A stretch of DNA of 64,000 bases from NCBI RefSeq assembly GCF_949628215.1, contig NC_134288.1, positions 1,736,001-1,800,000 on the forward strand. Reading direction: 5' to 3'. The notes under the pieces were generated by a model. That model ran no database searches and was not told where the DNA came from. It worked only from the letters and a program-made list of their open reading frames with translations. This DNA is from Phalacrocorax aristotelis (Eukaryota > Chordata > Aves > Suliformes > Phalacrocoracidae). Each line of letters starts with the position of its first letter. Within the stretch, counting starts at the first letter, position 1. Below are positions 1-12,700 of the stretch, piece after piece. Both the position numbers and the translations under genes were made by a program.

Positions 1-1189
1 TGCTGTAAAGAACTCCTCCCTCCAAGTCCTACAGAAAAACAGGCTTTCTGGAGAGAATGACTGGAGAGTGCTGCTGAGAGTTTTTCCACCCAAAATCCAA
101 AGCCTAACCGAATACCCTTCTGGAGGTTTAAAATATTAAGAAATGTCATTTCTCTACAGGAGATCAGGTCTCTGTGCAGCTGCTCCCGTTTTGATTTTAT
201 TTCTTCTCTCATAAGAGAGTCAGGATACAGTAATACTGTGACAAATTTCCTGGTAAGGCCAGTTAACTTTCAAAGGAAGCCACGTGGCTCAGCAACTGTT
301 TGAGGAGCGCATGAATTTCTAGCAAACACTGTGATGTCTTGCTGCAGGTAACGCGCTTAGGAGAGAGGCTCGTAGGCCTGGCCATTTTGGACATGTGCCT
401 TGAGACCTTTGTTTGCCTCTCCACAAGAAACACAGAAAAGCTGGGAACGCTTGCTGTAACCGGCAAAGAGCTGCTAAATCCAAAAGCTGTGGTTATTACA
501 CTTGGTGACTTTTTTTTTTTAAATGCCACATATGTTCTCTGCGGTTGTCTTCTCATATGGCATATACTGAAACATGCTCTGGCTAAAAAAACAGCCAGGA
601 AGACTGCAATGCACAACAATGGTAAAGATAAACACCAACATGAGGCACCGTGTTTCCTCTAATAAAATTCAAATGAGAAAGGTTTTACTGTAGTTTTCAG
701 TTAGGGGGAATGAGCACAAACATGCGTGTCCAGAAGCTGAGGGGTTATGAAGAAGACAAAGCTCGTAAAGCTACAGCTTGGGGGCAGCTTTCAGAACCAT
801 GCCGAGGTGAGCGACAGAAAAGCTCTCCGCTTCCCATTCCCCAAGGAAGCCTGAAGGAATCAGAACTCCGAGTTTTCTGAGACATTCTAAAAGCAAACAA
901 AGCCTAGGGACACGCAGAAATCAAACTGACAAAATACGTTAAGAAGCCTTTCTCTGACTATTTTAAAGAGTTACAAAAGAAATAAAACAAAACCTTGGGT
1001 TACAAAATGTCAACGCATCCTCACTGACATCTTACGCAGACGTCACCCCCGCACGAAGTCAGGGCTGAGGAACTAAAATCAGAAACAACGTCCCAGGTCG
1101 AGAAGAAGCTGACAGTCCCCCGACTGCTTTCCACGTCTGGGCCAGAAATGTTTTCCCCCCCGGGACACGAAAGGCTGCCCGCGGCACGG
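1..1189. other. Non-coding stretch left of the first CpG island
   Basis: I see no exon with convincing coding content. The short open frames here have no recognisable motif. If the leftward gene inferred from the adjacent CpG island is real, this is the start of its first intron. Confidence 0.4.
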
Positions 1190-2460
1190 AGCCCAGCCAC
1201 GGCTACTCAGCCCCGGGCCGGGAGCACGGGGCTGGCTGCGGAGCTTACAGGTTGGGGCGAAACGCGGGGCCGGGAGCGCCAGGGGAAGCGGGGCCGGCCG
1301 GCCGGGCGCCCTGGCCAGGGGCAGCGCGGCCCGGCGGAGAAGGGCAGGCTGCAGGCCGCGGCCAGGCGGGCTCCCCCGGCGCCGGGGCCCCAGGCCGCGG
1401 GACGCTGACAGGCTCCCGGCCAAGGAGCCCCGCGGCCCCCGGCCCCCCCCCGGCCCGGGCACCCCGGGCCGGCCCCGCGAGGCGGTCGGCCGGGCCCACG
1501 CACCGCTCCGCGCCCCCGCCAGGCCCCGCTGCCCCTTCCCGCCGCCGGCCCGCCCCGCGCCGCCGGCCCGGCCTACCTCCCTGCCCGGGCCGCCGCCGGC
1601 CCCGACACCGCCGGGCCGCCGCTTCCGCCCCACCGCCTCTGTCACGCCCGCCGCCCGGCCCCCGCGCCCCCGCGGGCGGCGGAGAGGCCCCGGCCACAGG
1701 CCGGGCCGGGCCCGCCCCGCCCTCACCTGGCGCCGCCGCCGCTGCCACCGCCTCCGCCTCCGCCGCCGCCGCGCCCGCGCGCAGGAGGGCGGGGGCCGCT
1801 TGGGCAGACGGGGGCGCGCGCGTGGCCCGCGGGGACGGGGCGGGCGGACGGGCGCGGGGGCGCGCTCGGCCCGGGGGCGCGGCCCGGGACAGCCCGGGGA
1901 CACGGCCCGGGGACGCGGCCCGGGACAGCCAGCGCAGGCCGCCACCGCCGCCACCGCCGCTCCGCCTCCGCCGCCCTCCGCCGCCGCGGCACGTGACCCG
2001 GCCCGCCCCGCGCGCGCCTGCGTCCGAGCGCGTGCAGTGGGGGGGGCGGGGGGAGCTGCGCCCCCACGCGTGGTGCCGGTGCGTGGGCGGCCGAGGCGAG
2101 GCGGGGCGTGTCCACCGCTGAGGCGCCGGGACCCCTCCCCATCCCGGAGCCGGGGGCTCCGAGCCCTCAGCCGCCGCGGGAGGGTGGGCCCGGTCCCCGT
2201 GGGGAGGTCGGGGACCCTTCCCCGCGTGGGGCGGGAGGGGCCGTACCCCCCTCGGAGGCCCTCCCGCGGGGACATCTTGGCTGCTCCACCCTGCCCGGCC
2301 TGTGGGGCGGGCCTGGGCTGCCGGGAGGGGGGGAGACTCCGGCCGTGTGGGAGCCTCCATCCCTAGTAGGAGCAGGGCCTTGGTGGGGCGGGCCCTCAGG
2401 GCAGGGCCCGAGCGGGGTCCCTGTCTCCCCTTGAGTGGGTGCCGGCCGCCCGTGGGGTCG
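1190..2460 (-). promoter_or_regulatory. CpG island, probable promoter and first non-coding exon of a leftward gene (NCOA6?)
   Basis: This 1.3 kb block is extremely rich in G, C and CpG and has many GC boxes. On the minus strand it has good splice donors: CAG followed by GTGAGG with the exon ending at 1727, GAG followed by GTAGGC near 1577, and CCT followed by GTAAGC near 1248. That pattern fits non-coding first exons of a gene transcribed to the left. In human, NCOA6 lies next to the 3' end of GGT7 in this orientation, so NCOA6 is a guess from gene order remembered from human. No NCOA6 coding sequence is visible here. The long open frames on both strands are by-products of high GC content. 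Confidence 0.6.
1990..1997 (-). promoter_or_regulatory. CACGTGAC E-box (USF/TFE/MYC type)
   Basis: A perfect CACGTG core with the flanking AC of USF or CLEAR-type sites lies in the CpG island, about 265 bp upstream of the main candidate donor. The RAB5IF promoter carries the same octamer at 39783-39790. Confidence 0.4.
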
Positions 2461-2650
2461 GCATCCGCCACTGTAAACACGTGAAAAGTATTTTCTGGGG
2501 GAAGTTTAAGAAAAAAATAATAATTAAGGCCTTTATAGGAAATGACTGGGAAAGGGGGTTTGATTCAGAGGAGCTTTTCATCTGACGGTGTGGGACTTCA
2601 CGAACACCGAGGGATTACACTGCGTTTAGTCCCACCGCTGGGGATGCGAG

Positions 2651-2713
2651 TCACAGAATCACAGAACGCTTTGGGTCGGAGGGACCTTTAGAGGTCACCT
2701 AGTCCGCGAAGCC
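2651..2713 (-). repeat. CR1 LINE 3' end fragment
   Basis: About 63 bp resemble the reverse complement of the CR1 3' terminus. Two copies of the CR1 terminal octamer (CACAGAAT, CACAGAAC) are followed by the familiar TTTGGGTCGGAGGGACCTTT segment and a degenerate continuation. The element is oriented on the minus strand and heavily 5'-truncated. Confidence 0.75.
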
Positions 2714-5700
2714 AGAGAGTGACCTGGTACGCGCTTGGCAAAGGCCGCAGCGCTGACTTTTCATTAAAAGTCTGTTTCTGTGGTTAACGAACAGGCCCGT
2801 GCTGTGCAGCGGGCAATGCTCGCTCCCTGAAAAGACCCCTCGGCACGCAGCTGGGCTTTACAGCAGCTATGATCCCCGTGGAACGGCCTGCAGGACACAG
2901 CCCTCCAGTCTGCGTCTTCCTACAAACCTTTATTAATATGAGAAATGATAAATTAATATAAAAAGGCAGCAGCACTGCAGAAATGTCCGTTTTTCTTTCT
3001 GCCAGTCATCGCTTTAAGCACAAACCTATTGCCTGGCAGCGGTAAAGAAAAGGAACACATGGCAATCGCTATTTCAGGCTAGTAAAATAATCAGAAGTCC
3101 TTTGCGGGAAAAGCAAAGGCTTTGGTCCTGCAAAACTATGTGTGATTAACGTTAGTACCTCGAGCCGGTTCTGCTGGCTTCGGAGGGGGGTGCAGGCCCC
3201 CCGACATTGGCTTTATGCAGATCACTGCTGATTAAATGACATGAAGGGAGCGAGACGGTTTTTCGTTTTGCAAAGCCTTTTAAATACAATAATCGCACAT
3301 CTCATTTGTCACTATAGCTTGCAACGCAGAAAAAACAAAATCTCTTTTTTTCAAATTGATGTATAAATGCATTCCATAAAAAACCCCAAAACAAAATAAT
3401 GGATATCATGGTTCGTATGACTTATCTTAATATTTAAATATTGTCGGTGTGTGGAAAGCTGCAAGCAGACTGCTTGTTTTCTTTGTGTGTGCAGCTCTAA
3501 AGCTCGCTGCCGGCAGACAAGCATTGAGTAATTCTTTACTAAACAATTGTTCTCTTCATACCTGTTGCGATTTATGTCTTCCGCAGTTTCTGGGAGGGCA
3601 CCCCAGCTCCAGCACCTCTCTGTCTGCTACAGACGAGAGAAAAGCCTTTCCCCAAGCCCCAGGGGACCCTCAGAGGTGTCAGAAGAGGAGATGGGACATC
3701 AGCCACAGGTGTGGTAAGGAGGAACATTCATGACACCTGATTGTCAGGCGGTTTCTGTTCGCATTAGCGCAGGCATTTCCCCTGCTCCTGTCCTTGAGAC
3801 AGGCTGGAACCTCAAGGAAGCTGAGAGAAAACTTCCTCCGTACCTGAGAATTACCTTTTTTCCACGCTTGTCTTCGTGCTTTCCTCTAGTTCAGGAGACA
3901 CTTCTTAACCCAGCTGCATCTAACATCCTCCTCCAGCCTGAGCTTCCCCAGAAGGCTCACGCATTTCCCGCTCCGGCGCAGTTAGATCAGAGTGCTCCTT
4001 CCAAAAAATCCCCATTTCCCACCAATGCTGCTGTGCTTCTCTTGCAAGATTGTGCTTCAGGTATTTTTGTTTGCTTGTTTTTGTATGTATTATCTACGTT
4101 AATAGTGGGCACATCTCGTATACCAGAGCGACAAGAACAAGTAGAATGCTACTTTTCAAAACCTGAGTTTCTGGAAGCACAATATTGAGGTATCTCACTA
4201 AGATCTGCTCAAGCCATCTAAGTGCTTTGACTTTCTGACCTAGGCTTGAGAGGTCCCACACGGATAACTTTCCTGTGCCTAATCACACATGGAGTTTGCA
4301 AACACGCCCTTCCTCCATTAGCAGCTTGGTCCCTTGTACACCCACTCAACGCTTTGTAGTGCGCTGCTTCTGATGGCCTTTCCTCATGCTTCTGCTCACT
4401 GTCAGACCAACAGCTGGAGGAACCCTGTGGGTTTGCAATCCTGCATACTGCAGCCAGCGAAAGGCATGCACCTCACCAGCTGCCCATGCGTTCGGCAGGA
4501 GACCGACGGGCACCTGGCAGCGGTGAGAAGGGAATAATGTGACATGGAGGACTGCGAGAGGGAAGAAGCATGGGACAGCTCAAGCACTACTGCCCTGGTG
4601 TCCTGCTGCCTGCAAGCGCAGGCGCGTCTCTGCGGTGAGATGCACTGTAGGCAGGTCTCCAGAGCTGTAGGTATTACACAGCCTGGATCAAAGCTGTGTA
4701 GCGTAAATGTTTCTAGATCTTGCCTGGCCTCTGTACACCATAACCAAGACAGGAGATTTTTTTGGGATCTAGATCTGTCCTGTCATTCTGTGTTTCTGGA
4801 GCCCCTCCATGAGCAGACCCTCATTTTGGTTTGGAATCTGAAGCTTTGGTGCAAAACAAATGATAGATACTAATATGTCACCTGCAGAGGAGGGCTACGT
4901 ACAGCACGCAGAGACAGCTGTTTGAGCTGCTTCATTGCCCGCAAGCAGAACAGAGAAATGCATCTGAGATCACGACAATCAAAGCTGTGGTTATATTTAC
5001 ATGCATTTTCATATGACAGTATTTTTAAAGGAAAGGTATTCTACAGGAAAAGGTAGACTCATGACCAGCTTTAGATTTTTCCAAACTTAAATATTATACA
5101 ATGGCTTGAACAAAATCATTTCTCCTCTAATACCATTACGATGTTCACTTAGAGAAAAGGAAGGGAGACCTGTTGCATTGCAGTCACAGTCACTTTTGAT
5201 CTGGGATTTTGTTAAACTGTGAGTGCGGTGGACAATTGGCTACAGACGTGGTAGGTAGGGTGGGGGTACAGAGGAGTCATCCCCTCCTTCTCGGCTCCAA
5301 GGAGATGGAAAGGTGAGAGCCACCGGGTGGGGAGCCCTGGCTCTGCGGGGGCCAGTCCTGGTGGATGAAGGGTCACGGCTGCCAAGTGGCTGTTGTGAAA
5401 CGGGCCATTCCGTCCAGGCAGCAGGTCAGCTTTGTGGGGACAATCTGCACCTAAACATGCTGTGGCCACTGGAGGGCCCTTCTTGGGCAGCGCGTTTCAG
5501 TGCTCGAGCGCGCCTACTCCAAAGGCTCTTCTGTCATCCGCACAGATGTGTTTCATTTTTAGACAGTGCCCTGCCTCTCCAAAAACCAGCTCTGCCTGCC
5601 AGAGCTCTCCTTTCCCTGGCTAGCATGCAGATGTCTGTCACTGAAGTATGGAAGATCTTTCTGCTGTGATGAAAATACCCCGGTGCTACAGGAGCTCTTC

Positions 5701-8700
5701 CCGCTCCACCTGATTCTTTGCAAAACCTTACAAATCTTCAGTGTTTTTGAAGTGTTCATGAAAGAGATGCAGGTTTCATCTCAGGGTGTTTACCAAGGCC
5801 TGACTCCCCTTCCTCTCCAAGTTAGTGCCTGGGATCAGTCCGCGGAAGCCTGTCGAACTGTGCAGCGGGTAGAAGGAAGCTCTGGGATGGGCCAGCCAGG
5901 GGGATTCAGGGGGACCCGTCTGGAGAGTCCGGCTCCTCCCTGGTAGCCAGCCAACCAGCTGACGCTGAAAGTTCAGACTCACCGCCCCAGCTTAGGGACC
6001 CCTCAGAGAGACACTGGCAGAGCTGCAGCAGGGCTGTAGGACAACTGTTGTCATCCCTGGAGACTGGGGACCTGAACCTGCTGCCCCACCTATGGTGGCA
6101 GCGGCTGCTCTCAGCCCTCACCTGCCCCTGGAAGCCCCCAGGCCCCTGAGGCACAGAGGGAGGCATGCTGCCAGAGCTGCTCGCTGGAGTGCAGGAACAC
6201 CCGGTGTGCCCAGTGCCTCTCTTCAGCTGGTCTCACACCCGTGCCCAGGGGCAGCAGACGACCCCCGGCCCTTTCTGCCCCTGTGCTGGGTGCTGCGCCA
6301 AGCTGCACCGGCAGCGTGGCTCTAACCACCCTGACAAGCCCAGCAGCATCTGCCCCCATCCAGACCGGTGGGAGCAAGGCACGCTCCAGCCCCTCTTGGT
6401 GTCCGGGGCTGAACGGGACAGTGATGGGAACAAAATGGCACAGCCAAAGGGCCGGAGCATCCTCAATCCCCCAGCTGCAGGATGGAAGCGCTGCCTTCTG
6501 CCTCGGCCCCGCTTCAGGCTTTTATACACAGCTATCAGCTTGTTAAGCTAGTGAGCAGCTAGCAAAACACTGCTCGTCATCTGTGCCCGTGAATGGCACT
6601 GAGCCTTTGCAAGAAATACTGACAAACCGAACTAATGCTTGGCAGCAGAGCCTGTCTCCAGCTTTTCCCAACGTAAAAACCAGTATACGACGATGGGGAG
6701 CAATGCAAACGTAGGCAGAGACAAGCTAATCGCGTTCCACATCATAATAGCCACTTTTGGCAAACGCATCTCTTTTTTTTTTTTAATTTATTTTTATTGG
6801 GTTTATTTTGTTCCTTCAAAATTTTTCTTTATTGTTTTTCTCAGCCACTTTATAATTTGTATTTTGTGTTCTGGGCTCCTCATTAACATTTTCATGTAAA
6901 AGTTGCAGGAAAAATTCTGCTTCAGAGCTGTTAATACATCTGCAAGAGCCAGACCAAAAACAATGCAGTTACTCTGCACACGCACATCTCCAGAATACGG
7001 CCCTTTATTTCACAATGTCTATCTCACCTGTACAGAAGGAAACATGGGGTATTTCTTGGTACCTCACATTAAATTCATTGGATCTCATCACAACAGATGG
7101 ACTCAAAGTATCAGAGACACTGGGCCAATTAGCAGATTAAAGGTTTCCATATCAAATACATCTGTGCCATACTGATGCTGGTTTTAAACAGAGAAAATGG
7201 GAAATAACTCAAAATATCTTTACTTTTCTTATCCATGACCTAGGGGCCTAACTCCCATCTTCCAGTTATTTTAAATTTTCTCTTTTTTGCAACATAGGCC
7301 ATGATCCAGCAGAGCACTTAGGAACATGCTTTATTTTAAAATCCTGAATAACTGCTGTGAAATTGTACCTTGGGGCCTGTAAGTGCTCTTTTGAATCAAG
7401 ACGTGTCTTTAACTCCCAAATGAATAGTTTCCAGAATCAGAAGCGAGTAGGTGAATTCAGTTAATAAGCAGAAATTTTATCTTTCAAAGTGTTTTGTGAT
7501 ATTCCATGCAAAGTACTGAAAGCGACAATGACTTGACCACTTACTTTACAGCTGTGCACAGTAAACCTCTGTGCCTGAGGGACAGATCACTGCTGTACCA
7601 TACCAGAAACCCCCGAATTTCCACCAGTGAGATTCAGTGCAGAAAACGGCATCCTTCCCTTCCCGTGAAACCAGAAGAGTCTGCTCTAAGACACGTAAAG
7701 TTTTATGAATCCTCCCACTTCTGGGGCTGCTGACAGAAGAATAAATAAATAGATTTGATGTCCCTATGCTGAAGAAAGTCTCCTCTTGCTCTACGGGCAG
7801 TGTGGTGGCACAGAAGACAACTTCCCAATGACAGCATTGTACTTCCCGACTCTTGGCTGAGGCCACTGCTGCATTCGTAACAGAAAATACCATTGATGTT
7901 CCTGTGTGCTAGGGAGCTGCCATGCTCTTCTCATGGGTGGCTGCGCTTCAGCGGAGCATAAAAGCATCTCTGTCCTTCCTCGCCACAACGTGCAAGGCTT
8001 CACGTAAGATGCTTCGAGATCCTCAGCTGGCAGGTGGCAGGAACGATTAGACCGATTATCTGCCACAGTGCCCTGACCGCCCCCAAACGACCGGCATGCT
8101 CCCCGTGTCAAATGGCAATGAGTATTAGAAGGTGTGCTACAAACAGATGGGTGTTACGGGGTCCCTCAGGAGGAGGGGTGGGCGTGACCCGTGTAATCAT
8201 CAAATGAAAGACCAAAACGACCATAAGCAGACATACATATATAATATGTACAGTGGCCATGGATGCATTTGCACCATGAAGGAAATAATCAAATTTTAGA
8301 CGACAGAAAATGATCAAATTCCAAAATTTTTTAGTGCCAGGTGCCTCTGTCTAACTTGCTAGTAAAAAGAGAAGGAAATGTCCAAATGTGGGTTGAATGA
8401 AGTGCTGCAGCTGTGAGATGTGGTATTATTTCTTTGCTCTATTTCAGACAAGAAATGCAGAAGTATTCTTGTATTTTGCACTACATGCTGCAGACTGAAA
8501 ATTATCTCAGTACTGTTGGTTTGTACCTTTTCTCTCACTGTCTTCAGCTTTTCCAGTAGAGCCACCAGTATCAAAATAGGGAGCTGAAGTACAGGCATGA
8601 ATTTAGTAAGCAGAAAATCCCAAGCCCCTCTGCAGGGATTACACGATTCAGGCTTTCAGAGCAGACTGAGCTAAGGCAATGTAAGGAAAGCCCTGGACCT

Positions 8701-9559
8701 ACCTAAACACTCTCCGTGTGGTTTTCAGCCTGTGGTCTGTGGATTTTTACAAGTCTGTGGAGTACTGCTAAGATATCTCCAAAAAGTATCTAAGAAAATT
8801 AGGCCCATTACCACTAAGCTTAAATTCACCATGGAGGAGGCTGAACCTCTGTAAGAAAACTGTGGGGTGGTCCACAAGTTGTTGGAAGTAAAACCATTGC
8901 TCCGGTTACAACATCAGACTTCCAGTGAGTCTGCACAGCGACCTGATTCAGAATATTTGCGTCCAGAATGCAAGGTGTGTAGGGATGTGAGAAAAGGAAC
9001 TACGCAGGAGGCTGCACGCTGGTAAAAATCAGCTGGCCCATACGGAGTATTAAAGGACTCCCTGATATTCTAGCTACACGCACCTACAAACACTACATTA
9101 GGCTGTATTAATCGTTGGCTTACAGAAGAGGCAAAGAATGAACTTGAGAAAGACAGGGAGATGAAGACGACAGTACTGTCATCAGCTCTTTTTTTCCTTT
9201 GCTAATGTTCCTTCTCACTGAAGTTAAGATGTGGGCTAGAATTGGGCTTTTCAAAAGACTGAAACTATTAGCAAGACTCTGAGAAAAAAAAAAAAAAAAG
9301 GCTCCCTGCACTCATGTAACAAGTACTGGGCTGCCTGCAATTCGAATCATTTAAAAAGAAAAGAAAAAAAACCAGAGCGCTGTACGTTGGTGCTGCTAAC
9401 CGCTCTGGTATCGGCCTGGGTGGGAAATGCAGAGTCTGCTCAGCAGTGTGTATGCAGGGCTCCTGCCCTGGGGAAAAGGAAGGGGCCATTTCACAACATG
9501 CATGTCACTTGCGGTGATTTGCCTAAGCCTTGTTCAGTGAACACGTCATCAGGTAGGTG
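2714..9559. other. Intergenic region and GGT7 3' UTR
   Basis: The GGT7 3' UTR must start at 9559 and run leftward, but I could not place its end. On the minus strand the nearest AATAAA motifs I noticed are near 7330-7335 and 7014-7019, more than 2 kb from the stop codon. There is no convincing coding sequence on either strand. Open frames at 3449-4188 (plus) begin with a non-ATG codon or lack motifs. Confidence 0.45.
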
Positions 9560-9723
9560 CTACAATATTGTGGCTCCAGCAGCATCCACGCTCCTGGGGT
9601 CCTTCAGGCCAATGATGAAACTGTTGGTTCTCCTGGCCCCATGAACTAGGGAGACCACTTTGACTTTATCCACTTGATGGCCCCTGGCTACAAGGAATTC
9701 AATATCTTCTTCAGGAAACTCAC
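9560..9723 (-). CDS. GGT7: GGT7 terminal coding exon 15
   Basis: It encodes residues 611-664, including SEFPEEDIEFLVARGHQVDK and LVHGARRTNSFI, and ends DPRSVDAAGATIL with a TAG stop at 9562-9560. This closely matches the C-terminus of mammalian GGT7. The acceptor is CCTACAG. Confidence 0.96.
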
Positions 9724-12700
9724 CTGTAGGGATTTTAAAAGAGGAGTTTGTAACTGAAACCACTGTTGCCTTTGATGCAAAGCTCTGTTCTAACCCTGTT
9801 GGGATGTGCAAGTGTGAAGTAAACTGCCTGCAGCTCTCTTCAGAAGATGTCCCAGCTAGGGCGAGCCAAGCGGCCAAGGAGGACCCGCGTTCACCGCTCT
9901 GAGGAGCCGCCTTTCAGCTCTCAGCAGCAAAGGCTGTTCAGAGCTGGGCAGTGCTCTGTGCAGTGGGGGAAATGAGAGGATTCGGAAGCCCATTTAAAGG
10001 TGTGGAAGACCCTCCTCTGGAAAAAGGGGAAAACATGTTGTTGACACCTATTGTAGTTATTCTCCTTACAGAACGCGAGGCAGTCCCCACTCTTAGAGCT
10101 TAGTTACAAAAAACAGTTATTAACAGTCATTAGTTAAAATAAGACACAAGGCAGCTCAAAACAAATGGTAGTAGAACAAGTTGCCAAATGACAAACTTTG
10201 TGATAAACCTTCCAACTTCCCCTTCATGCATTTCTTCATCTTCCAGCCATCTACCTTAGGTTCCTTGCTCTTCTGTTTTTGTTTCATTTTATGTTTTGTA
10301 AGTTCTGTATGAAGTGCCTGAGGATACGAAGCTGGGGGTGCAGCTGGACAAACTGAGCGGGCACACAGAAACCCCACAGTTATTTAAGCTATATACATTG
10401 CAGATGTGTCTCAATGTATACCTTGTTGCCAAATGTCCAAACGCACAAATTAGGACCTTTTGAAGTTCTGGATTTGTTTTAATTACGTTCTAGTTTCCAA
10501 GTCTGCAGGTCACACTCACCAGACATTATTAGATTTTCCTCTGAAATGGGAAGGCCTAGAAACTTTACCTGTTTTGTGTGAAATGGGAACCAAATTTCAC
10601 TTAGGGTTCACTCTGGTAAGGTATGGGGCTTTGCGAAAAACACCAAATAGACCAAGACTTGTAATAACAATGACAAGAGCTGGCAGTCTCCAGAGCGTCA
10701 GCACTGAGACTGCATTTCCAGCACTGTCAAGCCACAAGCCTTGCCACACGCCTTGTCTTCTCCTCAGCTAGTGGAGTTAAGGGAAAGTGAAAGAATATAA
10801 TTTATGGCAATGGTAATGTAGTGTAGGAAGATCTGCTGGCTTTCAGGACCTGTCTGGGTGAAGCTGTGGTTGCAACCTTGTTTATTTGGATATCCTCAAT
10901 GGCATCAGATTGCCTAAAGGTTTTAAGTACAGGACAAGGCTGCTACCAGGTGAGCTGGGACAGAGGGAGGGTGGGGGAGAAGCACCTGAAAGTGTTTGGC
11001 TGGTCACCTGATGACCAGGGAGCATTCCCAAGACAAGAGGGAGAGGGCATTGCTCAGCAAGGGGTCCAACCTTCAAAGAAGCTAGGTTGCTGCTTTTTGT
11101 CCTCCCCAAAACCCTCTGCACCCACTGGGGACCCTAGAACATGGTGAGCTGTGCGCTGGGCTGTTACACTTCCACGGCGGCATGCTAAGAAAATCCTGCT
11201 CCTTTTCTAAACACACTAGGTCTGTAGGCTGCACCGCACTCAGCGTCCATACTCACTGTCAACCTGCAAGGTGTTGGAGTGAAGCTCTGGGTGAAGTCGA
11301 CCAAGTGACAAACTTTCACTCAGATTCTTGTTAAATGTTAAAACATTGACCAAAACCTGCAAAAGAATAAAAGATCCTCAATTATAAAAAGCGTAATGAG
11401 AATAGGAGAAGCCAACTTCCTGAGCATCCCCCTGTTGGTGGCTCCAACATCTGCAGATGCAGCAGGCAAAGAAGATTTTGAACCGTTTACCAAACCACAT
11501 GAACTAACGCAGGGTTTTGCATATACAAAGAGGCCCTTGAAGTATGGTCTGTATATTGTTGGTGGAAAAGCGGTACCTTTTCAGGATGGCATGGGCTTTT
11601 TGTCACATAGTCCCTGCTAAATTAGGAGAATTGTGCGTCTGGAACGTGATGTAATCTCTAAATACGTGTTTGTTACAGCTAAAAGCTCAGCATGTGACTT
11701 CTCCAAACAAAGCATTAGGAAGCAATGGTTGGCTTTAGTTCTGCTCTGAATAATGCCTTCCAAAAGGTAAGGAAAATGGGAGCCATTCTGTTGTGCCTTT
11801 CTTTTTAGCAATCCATTGCTGTTGTGCATGCAACTAAGCTATTGGCAAGTACTTCATCTCATGACAAATAAAAAATTGGGAAGAGCTGCCCAATTTATAG
11901 CAAGTGCTGAGTAGGGAGGAATTCAGTCAGGAATGCACTAAAAGGAGCTTTTCACAGGGAGAAGGGCGAAAGGGTTGCCAGTCTCCTGCAATTCTCTGAA
12001 TAAAAAATGCTCCTTTTTTTCCCTAACAACCCTTAAACAAGCTTTGAACAGGTATTAGAATGACACAAAACCATTACAGATTTTGCCAGGATGCTTTTCC
12101 TCTACAATTATGAGCAGTGCCACCAGGAAAAGTGCAAGAGAAGTAAACTAGTAGCTCTTAGAGATTTGAAAAACCAAATGTGTGGAACTGGTGACATCAA
12201 AGACTAAGCCAGTAATCCTGTGGCCACCAGTTTCAACACAGCCTGGGACATTATGAAGGGAAAGCCTATACTGCATGAGGGGACCCTACTCAGCGTTGAG
12301 CTCAACAGCTGCTCTGAGAGGATGGATGCCTGGCCACAGCACCAACCTGAACGATGCTGCTCAGGGCTTTGTCCCCGTTGTTAGCTCCCAGACACAGGTA
12401 GGTCCCACACATCCCCTCGGATGGTCTCACGATGGTGGGCAGCAGGAAAGACAGAGGCCGTTTCCGAGGCTGAATGAGATTTTGCTGCAGTCGAAGAAAA
12501 GACACACTAAAATATTTCAACGAGTTGACTAAAGCTTTGCTGGTGCTCAAGTTGCACAGGTTAACTTCTTACCCTTTATGCTTCAGACAGCGATTGTACT
12601 TGTGTAGTTTTACACACACTGCTATGATGATGCTCTCTGATGTTAACAGGATCTGTCCCATTTCATGTCATGGCATTGTTTTACAGAAGGTATACGGAGC

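Noticed and set aside
1079-2480. Open frames of 289-411 codons on both strands in the first CpG island
   Set aside because: They consist of Pro/Arg/Gly/Ala-rich composition in several overlapping frames, which is what very GC-rich DNA produces. No domain or splice logic supports them.
3449-4188. Two successive plus-strand frames, the first with a signal-peptide-like start
   Set aside because: The first begins at GTG, not ATG, and has no upstream ATG in frame near it. Neither frame shows a known motif or splice support.
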